From positions 5,542,183 through 5,606,182 of the forward strand of contig NC_031477.1 of NCBI RefSeq assembly GCF_000006565.2: a DNA stretch of 64,000 bases, in the 5' to 3' direction. Both the position numbers and the translations under genes were made by a program. A model generated the notes under the pieces. That model ran no database searches and was not told the origin of the DNA. It worked only from the letters and a program-made list of their open reading frames with translations. Below, in pieces: positions 1-11,544 of the stretch. Source of the stretch: Toxoplasma gondii ME49 (lineage: Eukaryota; Apicomplexa; Conoidasida; Eucoccidiorida; Sarcocystidae). The stretch's first letter is position 1. Each line of letters opens with the position of its first letter.

Positions 1-1234
1 GCAGAGAGAAAGAAGAAGCCTCAAGACTCGACTGCGCGAGAGTCCCGATTGGACAGCCCGCGCGATGCAGATGGAGAAGAACGGACGGACGGAACGCCCC
101 GAGAATGGCGACGAGAGAAAGACACCGACCGGTTGAGAAAGCAGCGAGAGGAGCGCTCGAACGCTGGAGAGGAAGCCAGAGAGAAGACGAGGGAGAACAA
201 GCCTAACAGACGATTGACACCGTCGAGGAAAAAAGTCGGCCAGGGTCGTGCGAAAAACGCGCGGAAGCGCGACGCGGCATTTCGTCGGCCTGCACCTTGG
301 AGAAGCAAATCCCAAATCCGCGCGACGCAGAAGAGGAAAACGAAAAGGAATCGGATTGGCGAAGGGGATAAACGATGACGAAAAACAGGACGAAGAAACA
401 TCGATAGAAAAGAGTGTGCAGGTTCCGCGCGTGGTATCCAGCTGTGCGCGACTTTGCGCGGACTGCATGCCGACGCACAGAGTCGACAGAGGAGTCAAAG
501 CTCGTCAAGGAGACCTTCAAATCTACAGAGAAGGGGGTCTCCGAAACCTGTCTTCTTCTGCGGAACACAAATACCCTGAAGGTTTCTTTGCCTTCGGTCC
601 TTTTCGCTTCCACCTTTTCTTCGTCTCGACCAGAAACTGTAGACGACGGAGAGACAGTCCCCACAGGGCACCGCGAGAAGTGTCTCGCGATTTGACGCGA
701 AGACTTTTGAGTAAAAAATCGAAAAAAAAATCGCAAAAAATTAAATAAATTGTCCTCGACCTTGTTGCTTCCTCGTCTTTTCGCTCGCATTATTTCCTGT
801 GGTCTTTGCGCCGCGTAAGTCGTTTGGAAACTGTCTGATTCGTCCTGGGGTGACAACACCGACGGAGGAGGAGAGGCGCTGTACAAAGAACTCTCTCGTC
901 TTTCCGTTTCCTCTTTACTTTGTTTTTCTCCAACCGTTTCTCCGTAGGTCCACTTGCCTCTTGGCGCTGTTTGCGGGTGAGTCCTGAGAAAGGACTCCAC
1001 TTCGTGTACTCCTCTCTCCAGTCTTGCAGCTTCCGAGACTCCTCTGGAAGTTCCTCTTCCCGTTCTTCACTGCTCTCTCCTTTCTCTGTCTTTCGTCTTC
1101 CTGTGCCTCTCCTTTCTCTGTCTTTCGTCTTCCTGTGTCTCTCCTTTTGCGCGTCTTTTCGCGCGGCGTTCTTCCTTGCCTGTGAGACTCGTCTTTGTCT
1201 TGCGCCGTCAAGTCTTTTCGCCTTCGCCGCCGAG
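1..1234. other. 5' flank of NOG2, no gene seen
   Basis: Upstream region and probable 5' untranslated leader of the NOG2 gene. It starts purine-rich (to about 400), has an A-rich stretch at about 708-747, then turns pyrimidine-rich (about 890-1230) up to the start codon. Open frames exist on both strands but are arginine/serine-rich with no family motif, so I treat them as non-coding. Confidence 0.5.
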
Positions 1235-4200
1235 ATGGGGAAGAAGTCTCAGGGACTGAAGAAGGCCGGGCACAAAGCCGCGCACCTTCCTGCCTTCCAA
1301 AGAGGCTCTTCGAGTACAAATCCCGACCGGAAGTTGCCGGACAACAAGAAGAAAGGTGAGTGCAAAGAAGAACGTCTCTCGAGACGATGTCCCTCCGCTC
1401 GGCATCTGTGTGCATCTCCCGGCAAGAAAAGAAGTGACAGTCGTCGCTCGCCCCCTTTTAATACATATTATAATAGCTGCGCCTCAATACATTTCGGGGA
1501 GAACCAGGTAGCTCGAAAAATTCGACAAGCATTTCACAACTAACCTAATTTTTCTGCAAAAAAGAATTTTACGGTTCAAGTCCGTTTATCTCCATAGATT
1601 TATTTTTCCCTTAGATGTTTTAAAGGTTCAGGAAAGGATTACGAGTTTGATCCTGGCTCCGGAAGAACGCGGATTTCAGATTAAGAAATATTTATAGCGG
1701 GGTAGAGCAGGTTGGTAGGTCGTCGGGCTACTTCTAATTCTAATTCAAAAGAAATTTTAGAACATATATTATTACAATAACCATAAATTAAAATCATTAA
1801 TGTAGATTTTAAATTTAACTCTCTATGTAGTAAAAGGAATAAAAAATCTACCTAAAATGAACAATAAAATATTTTTTTTATCGAAGTAATGGGATCGATT
1901 ACTTAAAAATAGATCAGTAGGGGAGCGTAAAACACTAAATTATAATGCTTACAAATAATCAATTATTAAACCATTCACGTATAAAAAAGAAAGACTTTCT
2001 TCCCCGCGGCGTCTTCCGCGCGACCCTCGGTCATGCGCGTCACTGGCTTTGGCCGTCCGGCAAGCAGAGCAGAACGGTTCGTCTGCGCGACCGGAATCGA
2101 CGACCTGGAAAAAGGCGAACGCGCGCTGCGGCAGACAGGAAGCGAGGCGATTTTCAAGAGGCAACGAAGCTCTCACGAGACAGAGTGCTGGGGCCAAGTG
2201 TCAGCGCCCTGAGAGCTCCAGTTGTGTTTCGACTGTCTCGAGAAGACACCAGGAAGAAGAAGAAGGAACCTGAAGAGCAAGAAGGAGAACAGAAGAGGGG
2301 AGAAGAAGAAGAAATGAGGAGACGCAAGAAAGGGGGATGAGACGGAAGGGGATTTGGAGCCGGAAGAAAGAGACGAGCATGGGAGAGAGAAAGATGCACA
2401 GAGGCTCTTCTGAACAAAGCTTGAACGCTGGCTTGTGTGGACACCGGCAGCGTCTTCGCCTTCGTCATGCGTCTGTTTCTCAGGCTTTTATCGCTCGAAG
2501 AGCACCATCAAGTTGCTGAATCTGTACAAAAGTAAACCGCAGCAGGGGAAGGAACCGCAGCCGACAGCCCCCGCGCGCATTCAGCCTGACAGACGCTGGT
2601 TCGGCAACACTCGCGTCATCGACCAGTCGAAGCTTTCTCTCTTCCGCGAGGCTCTCAGCCAGGCCGACAATAATCCCTACAGGTGCGACGGGGACGCGCC
2701 CAGGAGAGACTTGCAGGGATCGCGACGCTGACTCACGCACTGCCGCACTGCATGCAAGACCCAGCAGGTCCAGGTGTCTCCCAAACGTCCGCGTCTGTCT
2801 TTCTCTGCTTCAGATACACATGTGTATACGTCTATGCATATGGATAAACGCATGTATATACGTACATATGCATACTCGCATATACATATATATATATATA
2901 TATATATGCATGTATGTATTAACGAAGGCATTAGTGTATGCCAAGAAAATACATGTATATTAAGATTGCTGCAGAGCCGTGACTATATATATATATATAT
3001 ATATATAGATATATTTATATATCTATGTGCAAATACGTCTATAGGTGCCGACGAGGATTCGGCGTTCTTGTTGCGCAGGCGTAGCTTGGAATGAATTCAT
3101 TTACGCATTTTCCTGTCCGTGTGTGTGTGTGGTTTTTCGGGTTTTTTTTGGTGGTGACGCTGTTCGCATGCTCGGCTCCACAGGCGTTTCCATCCATTTG
3201 TGCAGTCAAGCGTAGACATTTGGTGGGTCGACCGAATTTGCAGGTGAAAGATGACGGATGGCAGCGTCTGGTTTCCCGGCCGTCGGGCGCCTCGTTCGAC
3301 TCAGAGGCGAAAAAGGTTTTTTCTTTGTCTCCCGCCTTCTTCCACTTTCGCCGTGGGTTCTGTTCCCCCTCCGTTTTCGTTTCCTTTCTTCAGCGTCGTT
3401 CTGAAGCGCTCGAAACTGCCTCTGTCGCTGCTGGCGCCGTCCGCGCCTGGACGCACAGAGCACTTCGACGAGGGCGGCCAGGAGACGAGCACGGTGCCGC
3501 AGACGCGCGGCTCAGCCATTCTTTCTCTCCAGTCTTTCTCCGATACTTTCGGAGACAAACGGACGCGGAAACGGCCGCAGCTGCAAGCCAGCGACCTCGG
3601 CGAACTCGCTCGACAGGTAGGCGAACCCAGGGAGGAAGCGAGCGGGAGAGCAGAAGCAGCAGAGCGAAGAGGAGACAGAACGAGGAGCAGAGAGAGAAGA
3701 AGGGGAGAAGAGAGAGAACGAGGAGGAGAGAGAAGAAGGGGAGAAGAGAGAGAACGAGGAGCAGAGAGAGAAGAAGGGGAGAAGAGAGAGAACGAGGAGG
3801 AGAGAGAAGAAGGGGAGAAGAGAGAGAACGAGGAGCAGAGAGAGAAGAAGGGGAGAAGAGAGAGAACGAGGAGGAGAGAGAAGAAGGGGAGAAGAGAGAG
3901 AACGAGGAGCAGAGAGAGAAGAAGGGGAGAAGAGAGAGAACGAGGGGGAGAGAGAAGAAGGGGAGAAGAGAGAGAACGAGGAACAGAGAGAGAAGAAGGG
4001 GAGAAGAGAGAGAACGAGGAACAGAGAGAGAAGAAGGGGAGAAGAGAGAATGAAAGGTGTGTCGAAGGGACGTTTTCTCCTTGTGGCTCGTTCTCGGTTA
4101 TCAGGCAGAACGTCGACAAGCGTCTTTCCAGGAAGGTCGTGGGGGCGCCGGCGGCGAAGACGAGGGAGACGAGACTGCGTTTTCTCGTGACGACCCTCGC

Positions 4201-4545
4201 GGCCAAGACTCTGGCGACGAGACAGCTGCCGCCTCAGAAAAGATTTTCAAGAAAGGAACTTCTCGTCGAATCTGGGGGGTACGTTCTCTCGCAAGCTTCT
4301 TCTCCATCGACGGTCAGGCGCCTGCGTGCCGTCTCCGTGAACTTGGCTCCTAGTCGTCAATTTGTCTTCGACAACTTCGTTCCAGATGGGGGGTCCCGTG
4401 CAATCCGCCGCTGCTGCAAAAGCTCCTCAGTTGCGCCTCATCTGCCCATGTTGACGGAAGAAAACGACTCACCTTCATACTTTTACACCTGTGCATATGT
4501 GTATGTAAATTAATGTACTTCCAGATATATACATAGGTATAAGAA

Positions 4546-4594
<49 letters not shown>

Positions 4595-5256
4595 TCATAT
4601 GCGTATATACGCATATATATATATATATATTTGTAGAGAGGAGAGAGTTCAGGGTGTTGTGTGTAGATTATATGAAAAGAGGCAGTTCATTGAGTATCTT
4701 TTCGTTTGTGTGCATGCCTGTATACCCTTCTATGTATGAATGGATCGAACCAGTGACTGGACTGACGTCACTTGCCAGAGGAATATACATCTGCACATGC
4801 AGAGAAAGGTGGATCACTACTTCTATTTACACTCGGAAACGAAAAACATGCCTAGGCATCTATGCATTTATAGTATAGGTTTTACAGGTATATTTTTCAT
4901 ACATATATCCTATATAATCTATACACATCTAAATATATATAAGTATATATATATATATATATTATTGTGGTTGTTGTACGCGAGTGTGCTTGTGTTGCTA
5001 GGGAGATGATTCGGAAACGAAGGCGGGTTCTTGCCCGAGGCAGTGTCTCACTTTTGTCTCTCCAGCATCGACGGTTCTGTTGATTCTGGCGGATGCACTT
5101 TCCCTTTTCAGGAACTTTACAAAGTCATTGATTCCTCAGACGTCATTGTGCAGGTCGTCGATGCCCGCGACCCCCTGGGGACGCGGTGAGTCTCTCGAAA
5201 CTGTTTTCTTCGAATGGAAACGCAGCCAAACAACCAGTCTGTCAAATATATATATG

Positions 5257-5307
<51 letters not shown>

Positions 5308-8300
5308 GTCTATGCATGTATACATATGTATGTGTATGTGTATATGTATGCGTATGTTATTTATATCCGGGCGCAGATGTGGATGTGGAGCTACGTCCTG
5401 CATGAAGGGGTCGTGACACTGCGTGCAACCTCGTCGTATCTCGACGTCATGGGAGGTTGTGACTTTGCATTTGGATCAACGCCTGCTCCACTTGCATGCG
5501 CGAGTGTGTTGACATCATGCATCTCGAATTGTCTGGTGAGTTTTGTTTTTGCGGGAGGTGACTCGGCTGTTTCCACGGTTGTCCCTTGGTCCGTCTTTTC
5601 CTGTTTCTCAGATGTTTCCGCGTCGAGAAGTATCTCCGAAGCCACAAACAGTCGAAGCACATGATTCTCGTTCTCAACAAGGTGCAGCAGACTCTTGAAA
5701 GTCTCTCTCACATCCGCGATCTTTAGCGCAGTCGTTTCTCTGTCTTTCCATCACCTCGTCTTCTTTCTGATCTCGACTGCCGGCACAGTGGGTGGCGTTG
5801 TTTCGTCACTGGTTTCGGACCTTGTTTTTGCCGCCTGTCTTGTGCATCTCCTCTTTGTCTCTCGAGGCTTCAGACGCATGTCTTGCGCGCGCTCTGGATG
5901 TCCCTCTGCGTGAGCGTTTCGTTGTTCCCTGCATGTCTCTTCGTTCTGCCCCAGCCGGTTCCTGCTGGTCTTGGTTGTGCCGTTTCCAACTCAGTTGCGC
6001 TGTGAGTCTCTCCCTGCCTCAACGCGTCTCTCCGCTTCACAGTTTTCGCTTCGGTTTGACGGCCGGCAGTGCGAAGGTTATCTGCCCTCTGTCTCTCCTG
6101 TTTCGCCGCTGCAGATCGACTTGATTCCCTCTCAGGTCGCTCGGATCTGGGTCCGCCGCTTCTCGAAGGAACTACCGACTCTGCCGTTTCAAGCGAAAAA
6201 GCAGGAAAAGGCCGCTGGCCGTCTGCAGCTCTTCCAGCTCTTGCGGTGAGGCGACACACAAGCAGAAGGTGCTCAGCTTGGCAGACGTCTGCCGGTGAAA
6301 AAAAGCGTTCAACGTAGCGGAACGGTCCTCAAAACAGTTTTCACAGTGGCGGAGATTCGTAGACGCAAGCGAACATTTGAATGGAAGAAGACATCTTTGA
6401 GTGAGAGGCAATACTCAAGAAGTGAGGCGAGACACTTTGGCGCGGAGACCGACTTCGTGCCAAGAAAGAGCGAATGTTTGTCGACGCTCGAGAGGCGACA
6501 ACTCAGGAGAGGAAACTCCGTCTCTTTTTGGCGCAGCTGGAACTTCGGATGGTGACGAAGAGTTGAAGGACTCCAGAGGAAGGGGGAAACCCTCTGCAAG
6601 TGAATTCGTGAAGCCTGAAAAGCCGCATGCGCAGGCATCTAGCCTGCCACCGAGTCTGCGTGTCTCCCTCGAACCGTTTCTCCCGCGGCTGCGAAGCAGA
6701 GAGACAGGACGTTCCTCGAGCGTCCGTCGACTTCTCTCCTTTTCCGGAGGGAGACCATCTGGAAGCTTTTCTCTGTCCTCACTCTGAGGAGGTGAATGCT
6801 GTCTTGTGACCTCTCTGCAGGCAGTACGTACAGCTGATGAGTGACAGAAAACATGTCTCTGTCGGCTTTATCGGCTATCCGAATGTCGGAAAAAGTTCGA
6901 TTATCAATGCGCTTCGCAGCAAGCAGGTGTGTCGCGCTGCGCCAATTCCGGGAGAGGTGAGTTCGCGGCGAGTTGTGTGAACAAGATTCCTTCTCGAGAG
7001 CAGTTCACTCGACACCGCACGAAAAGGCTTGCGTTCTTTGCTCTCTCTCCCATCTCCGGCTCTGCGCAGTTTTCTCTATCAGCGCGAAAACCAGTTCTCT
7101 GCCGTGAAACATCTCTCCGCGTCCTATATGTATGTCTATATACGTATATGTCTGCATATATATATAAATATATATATATATAAATATATAAATATAAATA
7201 TGTATACATGTATGGATGTGATTCTGCGCGTATGTCTGCTCGTGTAGGAAGGTGTATGTGTGCATGTAAAGGGGAATATGTGCGTCGGGAGAAACACAGA
7301 GAAGTCGTTGATTTAGCGAGAGAGCTCAGAGTCCTTTGGAATCGGGGGAGTCTTTCTCTTTTCTGCAGACTCGCGTATGGCAGTACGTCGCCCTGACGAA
7401 GCGTCTTTACCTCATCGATTGCCCGGGGATTGTTCCTGCAAGTGCTTCGATTTCTGATTCCCTTCGAGTAGGCCTATTTCTTTTCTTTCTTCTTTCCGTC
7501 TCGCGCGTCGCCTCCTTCTTCCTGTTTCTCTTCTCTCCCTCCTTGGCCGCCTTCTTCTCTTTGTCGCTGTGCCCGTTCTGTTGATCATCCTTTCATCTCT
7601 CTTCTCTGCATCTTTTTCGTTTCCTTCTTCGTCCCCCTCTACGCGTCTCGCTGACCGAGCGTTCGTCTATTGCTCCACATGCGATGGACAAGCAGCAGAG
7701 AGCTCTGCTGATGCTGCGTAGTCTAGAAAAACATATTTCTGTGTACTGGACGTATGCGTAGAAGTCTGTATCCCAGTGCTTCTATAGTGCGTCTGGTATG
7801 CAGATGCTCTAATAAAATGTACTTATATATATATATATATATATATATAGATCACGTATTTATGTATATGCCTATATATATATATATATTGCGCGTTTAT
7901 CGTACATGTGATACGTCCAGAGCTGCATGCATGCATCGCGGAGGCGCTTGGGCTTCGCCTTCGTCTGAGGGCGTCGTTTGGGACTTGGATTTTTCCTTGC
8001 CTTCTCGCTGTTGATTCGGCGTCTTCGCCTCGAGCGTTTCGCTCGTCTCTCCACTAGGCAAGTGCTCGTGTCAAGAGACAAGGGTGAAGCGCCTGCGATC
8101 GCTCGCGTCTTTTCAGGTCATTCGCGGAGTGGTGAGGCCAGAAAGAATTGCATGTCCAGAGGAGCATATCGACGAAGTTCTCCAGCGCGTCCAGGAGTGA
8201 GTGAAGCTGCGAGGAAGGAACGAAAAACAGTTCGCAGAAATGGCGAGAGAGAACGCGCAGATGTGTGTGACAGAGAGTGCTGCGCGAGAAGAGAGAGACA

Positions 8301-9929
8301 AACTCACAGACCTCCATAGCGTGGTGGACAGCGGTTGATTAGCAGATGTGCTTGAGAGTTGAAAGACGTCTGTAGACAGGGAGAGAAACGAGGCACATGT
8401 CGACAGATACCAGGAAGCGGAGAGCGATAAGCAGATTCACAGGTCCAGACCGGAAGAGAAGTGATCAAGGCACAGAGAGAGACAGGCCAGAGCTAGCGAT
8501 ATGTAGAGAAAGGCTGGGATGCAGAAAGAGAGAGAGATCCATAGCGGTGTTCGTAGAGAGAAGGACGGGGAGGGGAATTGTGTGCGACAGGACCGCGTGG
8601 ATACACTTGGACAGACGTACCAACAGAGCTCGAGCACAGACCTCGAATCGTAGAAGACAGCCAGATTTATAGAGATAGATGGCGACTGCTCTAGTCAGAG
8701 GCTTCTTGTGTAGATCGAGGAAGAGGAAGAGAGATGTGTGGGTCGAGCGGTCGCGGTGCACAGAGATACGTCCCTACTGATGCAGGTAGAGCTGGGGATA
8801 TTCAAGCAGGCATTCCGATGCATGCAGCAGTAGAAGGACAGAGACAGAGATGTTTTTCTGAGCAGCGAGACGGATGAGAGGGCATGGAGTTGCCACTGTG
8901 TCTTTCTCTTTTCAGGGAGAGCATTCGCGCTCGATACAGTCTGCCCGACGCATGCAAGTGGACAGACTCTGAATCTTTTCTAGCTGTGCTGGCCAAGAAA
9001 AAAGGGAAACTTCTCAAAGGCGGCGAACCGGACATCTCCACTGCGGCGAGAATAGGTAACCGGCAAGAAAGGGAATGAGAAGCAGAAGGCAAGAGAGGGA
9101 AGAAAGAAAACAAGGAAGAGGACGGAGAAGAAAGAGAAGGGTGAAAACGAGAAAGGAGATGGAAAGAGAGGAGGCGAAAGGTAAGACAGAAAAGGAAGGA
9201 ACAGAGAGAGAACCATATGAACATAGTGAGGAGAGAAAAAAAGAGAGGTCATGTCAAGGAAAAACTCTACAAGTCAAGAAGAGGGCATGTCTCTCAACGT
9301 TACCGGTATTTCCGAGCTTCACATGAAGGCCGACTGTTCTGCGACGCAGAGTCGGAATTCCGTTTCCTCATCCGTAAACCAATTAAGCATGACGCTTAAG
9401 CACAAACGAAAGATGCGAGAAAAAGAGCTTCGTTCTCTCCTTCTTTTCAGTCTTGTACGACCTCCAGCGCGGTCGCCTTCCTTACTACGTCCCCCCGCCT
9501 GTCGACCCAAATGCTCCCGAGGAAGAGAGCGGCGACGAGAACAAAGGGAAGAAGAGAGACAGAGAAAACCGAGAAGACGAAGAAGACGGCGAGGGTGGAG
9601 ACGAAGGAGAAGAAGGAGACGAGGAAGAAGACAATGGAGAGGAAGAGTCAGCTGGACCTCCGGGAAAGAAGGAGTCGTCTGCGGCAAACGCTATGAAACG
9701 GCGACGACAGACTGAGGCGGCAGAAGCGGAGAAAGACGTTTCGGAGAAGAAAATAGCGAAGAATGCGGAGGCCGCGCCGGGCAAGAAGACGCCGACAGGC
9801 ACACAGACACCCGGGCCAAGTGGGAAGAGGGGAACGAGGAAGGCGGGAGAGAAGAAGAAAACGCAGGGCATGAAGGTCGTCAGTGAGGCCGATCTGGCCA
9901 AGACTCTCGTCGATGAATTCGAGGCGTGA
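1235..9929 (+). CDS. NOG2: Nucleolar GTP-binding protein 2 (NOG2/GNL2), 12 exons
   Basis: Circularly permuted GTPase of the NOG2/Nug2/GNL2 family, which in other eukaryotes acts in late nuclear maturation of the 60S ribosomal subunit. Exons: 1235-1355, 2484-2682, 3394-3616, 4105-4278, 5112-5185, 5612-5681, 6115-6245, 6821-6956, 7369-7467, 8117-8196, 8916-9055, 9451-9929. All junctions keep frame and give 641 residues. Landmarks: N-terminal [35 protein letters not shown] before the G domain; [12 protein letters not shown]4 motif NKID (286-289); G1 motif GYPNVGKSS (349-357); G3 motif DCPG (393-396); [21 protein letters not shown]. The order G4-G1-G3 is the permuted order of the family. The tail is acidic then basic (about 500-641), as expected of a nucleolar protein. 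Introns 2, 4, 5, 8 and 9 carry TA tracts, intron 1 plastid DNA and intron 3 a GA minisatellite. Identification is firm; the start rests on the first ATG before a conserved N-terminus. Confidence 0.95.
1475..1555 (-). pseudogene. 23S rRNA fragment (plastid-derived, antisense)
   Basis: Read on the minus strand this matches the 23S rRNA domain II stretch containing the conserved CTGGTTCTCCCCGAAATG. The plus strand shows CATTTCGGGGAGAACCAG at 1490-1507. Flanking bases (GCGCCTC before, TTTCAC and TAATTTTT after) also fit the 23S order with small deletions. Far too short to function. Confidence 0.8.
1566..1596 (+). pseudogene. tRNA 3' half (plastid-derived)
   Basis: A T-arm (ACGG, TTCAAGT, CCGT) at 1571-1585 is followed by a plausible acceptor 3' strand. 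No matching D-arm or anticodon arm lies upstream; instead there is the antisense 23S fragment. The tRNA identity cannot be given because the anticodon is missing. Confidence 0.6.
1632..1672 (+). pseudogene. 16S rRNA 5' end (plastid-derived)
   Basis: GAGTTTGATCCTGGCTC at 1643-1659 is the near-universal start of bacterial and plastid 16S rRNA. The following bases still match GAACGC before similarity ends. Only the first few dozen bases of the gene are present. Confidence 0.88.
1696..1729 (+). pseudogene. Initiator tRNA-Met-like 5' half (plastid-derived)
   Basis: The segment GCGGGGTAGAGCAGGTTGG and the following TAGGTCGTCGGGCT match the acceptor 5' strand, D-arm and first anticodon-stem strand of bacterial/plastid tRNA-fMet. 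It stops immediately before the expected CAT anticodon and runs into unrelated AT-rich DNA, so it is a breakpoint-truncated tRNA. Confidence 0.75.
1911..1930 (+). pseudogene. Second 23S rRNA fragment (plastid-derived)
   Basis: CAGTAGGGGAGCGT matches a conserved 23S rRNA stretch (GGTAGGGGAGCGTTC in bacteria) from a different part of the gene than the antisense fragment at 1475-1555, and in the opposite orientation. The match is short, so confidence is moderate. Confidence 0.5.
1945..1992 (+). pseudogene. rps12: rps12 first 16 codons (plastid-derived)
   Basis: The frame reads [16 protein letters not shown], the expected N-terminus of ribosomal protein S12 (M-T-x-NQLI-x-x-x-R-xKK pattern) in an AT-rich apicoplast-like form. 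After position 1992 the base composition changes abruptly to nuclear type and the S12 similarity ends, which marks the right edge of the plastid insertion. Confidence 0.65.
2885..3022. repeat. TA microsatellites in NOG2 intron 2
   Basis: Two near-perfect (TA)n runs, about 2886-2908 and 2985-3008, separated by ordinary sequence. Confidence 0.95.
3650..4050. repeat. GA-rich minisatellite in NOG2 intron 3
   Basis: A purine-only tandem array of alternating units of about 38 and 36 bases (GAGGAGCAGAGAGAGAAGAA and GAGGAGGAGAGAGAAGAAGG, each followed by GGGAGAAGAGAGAGAAC-type ends). Successive copies differ by one or two bases. It lies between exons 3 and 4. It produces long open frames on both strands (Glu/Arg-rich on plus, Ser/Leu-rich on minus), which are artefacts of the repeat. 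Confidence 0.93.
4549..4965. repeat. TA microsatellites in NOG2 intron 4
   Basis: (TA)n runs at about 4549-4594, 4611-4631 and 4932-4965, the first among the longest uninterrupted TA runs in the window. Confidence 0.95.
5246..5308. repeat. TA/TGTATA microsatellite in NOG2 intron 5
   Basis: A (TA)n run broken at intervals by TATG, about 60 bases downstream of the exon 5 donor. Confidence 0.93.
7133..7893. repeat. TA/TAAA microsatellites in NOG2 introns 8 and 9
   Basis: TA-rich tracts at about 7133-7210 (intron 8, with TAAA interruptions) and about 7824-7893 (intron 9). Exon 9 (7369-7467) lies between them and is unaffected. Confidence 0.9.
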
Positions 9930-11240
9930 TATCGAGGAAGGAAACAGAGCGCGAAAAAGAGCAAAGCGCGAGCAAGAGAGGGACAGCGAGAGGATAGGGA
10001 AAGGAGAGGAAAGCGAAAAGAGAGAAGGAAAACAGGAGAGTGACGGTATCAGGTCGGGGATCGTAGAGGAGAGAAAGAGGGCAGATCGAAGACGAGAGAA
10101 AACAGAAAAGGAAAAGAGGGAGAGAGGGGAATTCCGGATCTGATGTCCCTAAACGAATATGTTTAGCAAGACAGCATTTGCAGGTGTCTCACACTTCCGT
10201 TCTCTCGGCTTCTTCGCGAGTCGCAAAAGGTTCTGCAACTTGAGAAAAACCTTCTCCTTCTCCCTCTTGTTCTCGCGGTCACCTCGGGGTCGTGCAGGCG
10301 CACAGCTCTTGGCCGTTTCTTCTGAACAACGCGCATGCCTGTACGCCTTCAGACGAGAGAAGCTCTCGCTGCGACTTCTTCCACAAACGTCGAAAGCCAT
10401 ATCTGCCCATTTGCACTCCCGACAAAGACTTGCTTCACTGCTCCCCTCTCAAACCCGCGACCACGTTCGCATCGGCATACATAAACATATACATATGCAT
10501 ACATATACATACATATACATACATATACATACATATATATAAATATACATATACATACATAAACATATACATACATATACATAAACATATACATATATAT
10601 ATGTATACCTGTACTGGTGTGCATATATTTTTGGGGATTTGACCCCAGGAGAAAGCCGGTTACGATATGTGGAGGTGTATTTCGCGTTTACGCAGATCGC
10701 TCTGAGGGCATACTGGTGTCGACGTAAACTCATTTATTTAGATGTAGCCAGATATGTATTGTCCAGATTTCGGGGCTGCAGTGAGGCTTCTGCAACAACA
10801 TGTGGATGCGTCTCGGATTTAAAAGATGACAAGGAAACATATGTTTTGCGTCGTTCACGCACGTTGTACCGTCTTGAGACGCGACAACGGAGAGCAACCG
10901 ACAAGGAGAAACTCTGTGCCTCCACAGTCCCCCCGCGCTTTTCCCTCCAGCAGGAAAATCTCGTGACGCGCGGCTCTCTGTGCTGTCAAAAACAGCCAGA
11001 CATCTCCATTCTCACAAGTTATCTCTCCAAATTTAGATGTTCGTTTCAACGAGGAAAAAGGGAACTTCGCTATGCGACTGCAAAAAGAAGCCCTGCCTTA
11101 GTTCTCTCTCTTGATCTCTCGTTGTCTCCAAATTCGGTCCTTCCTTCTTTCTCCCTGAAGTGGGTCTATCTTCCCCCTCGTTGTCTATTTCTCAGTTCTT
11201 CAGTGGCTGCCGAGATTTCCTTCTCCCAATATAGGCCGAA
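9930..11240. other. Convergent intergenic region between NOG2 and NSE2
   Basis: Contains the 3' flanks of two genes that point at each other. A purine-rich stretch follows the NOG2 stop (about 9930-10130), and an ATACAT-type tandem tract lies at about 10479-10615. No coding frame with a recognisable motif was found. Confidence 0.6.
10479..10615. repeat. ATACAT hexamer-type microsatellite
   Basis: Tandem ACATAT/ACATAC units with occasional AAAC changes between NOG2 and NSE2. The unit is more complex than the pure TA runs elsewhere. Confidence 0.9.
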
Positions 11241-11428
11241 TCAGCTTTCCTCCGCAGGAGCGTCCAAGAGCGCCACGGCCGAAGGCTCTCGGTCCAGCGC
11301 CTCCTGTGCCTCCTTCACAGCATCGTGCCTGAGGGGAAAAAGAAAGATACACGGAAAACGAGATAAAACTCCGACTCACATACAAGTGCATGGTGCATAT
11401 CCGTGTTCCCTCTAACCGGGCATATACG

Positions 11429-11466
<38 letters not shown>

Positions 11467-11501
11467 CCGGTATATGTGCGCTCCGGCCACATGCAAAAAG
11501 G

Positions 11502-11544
<43 letters not shown>

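Larger units (their letters stand above)
1475..1992. mobile_element. Nuclear insertion of shuffled apicoplast DNA (NUPT) in NOG2 intron 1
   Basis: This roughly 0.5-kb AT-rich block is sharply unlike the surrounding GC-balanced intron. It contains recognisable but incomplete plastid genes in mixed orientation: antisense 23S rRNA, a tRNA 3' half, the 5' end of 16S rRNA, an initiator-tRNA-Met-like 5' half, a second 23S fragment and the first codons of rps12. In an apicoplast genome these loci are not adjacent in this order, so the block looks like several plastid fragments joined and inserted, as known for NUPT formation by end joining. It lies wholly inside intron 1 and leaves the exon 1 donor and exon 2 acceptor intact. 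Outer edges are approximate (within about 30 bases). Similarity was judged against remembered bacterial and plastid rRNA/tRNA consensus, not by a search. Confidence 0.85.

Noticed and set aside
1945..2340. 131-codon frame starting with rps12 codons and continuing into nuclear sequence.
   Set aside because: Only the first 16 codons are S12-like; the rest is intron of NOG2, so this is not an expressed gene.
3301..4513. Long plus- and minus-strand frames (300-420 codons) across the GA minisatellite.
   Set aside because: A tandem purine repeat without stops creates them; NOG2 exons 3 and 4 lie at the two ends and splice across it.
4545..4739. Open frames made of repeated Ile-Tyr codons over TA tracts (also near 5213, 7000, 10500, 11400, 20000, 21250, 22000, 28200 and 31100).
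   Set aside because: They are direct translations of (TA)n microsatellites and have no other coding support.
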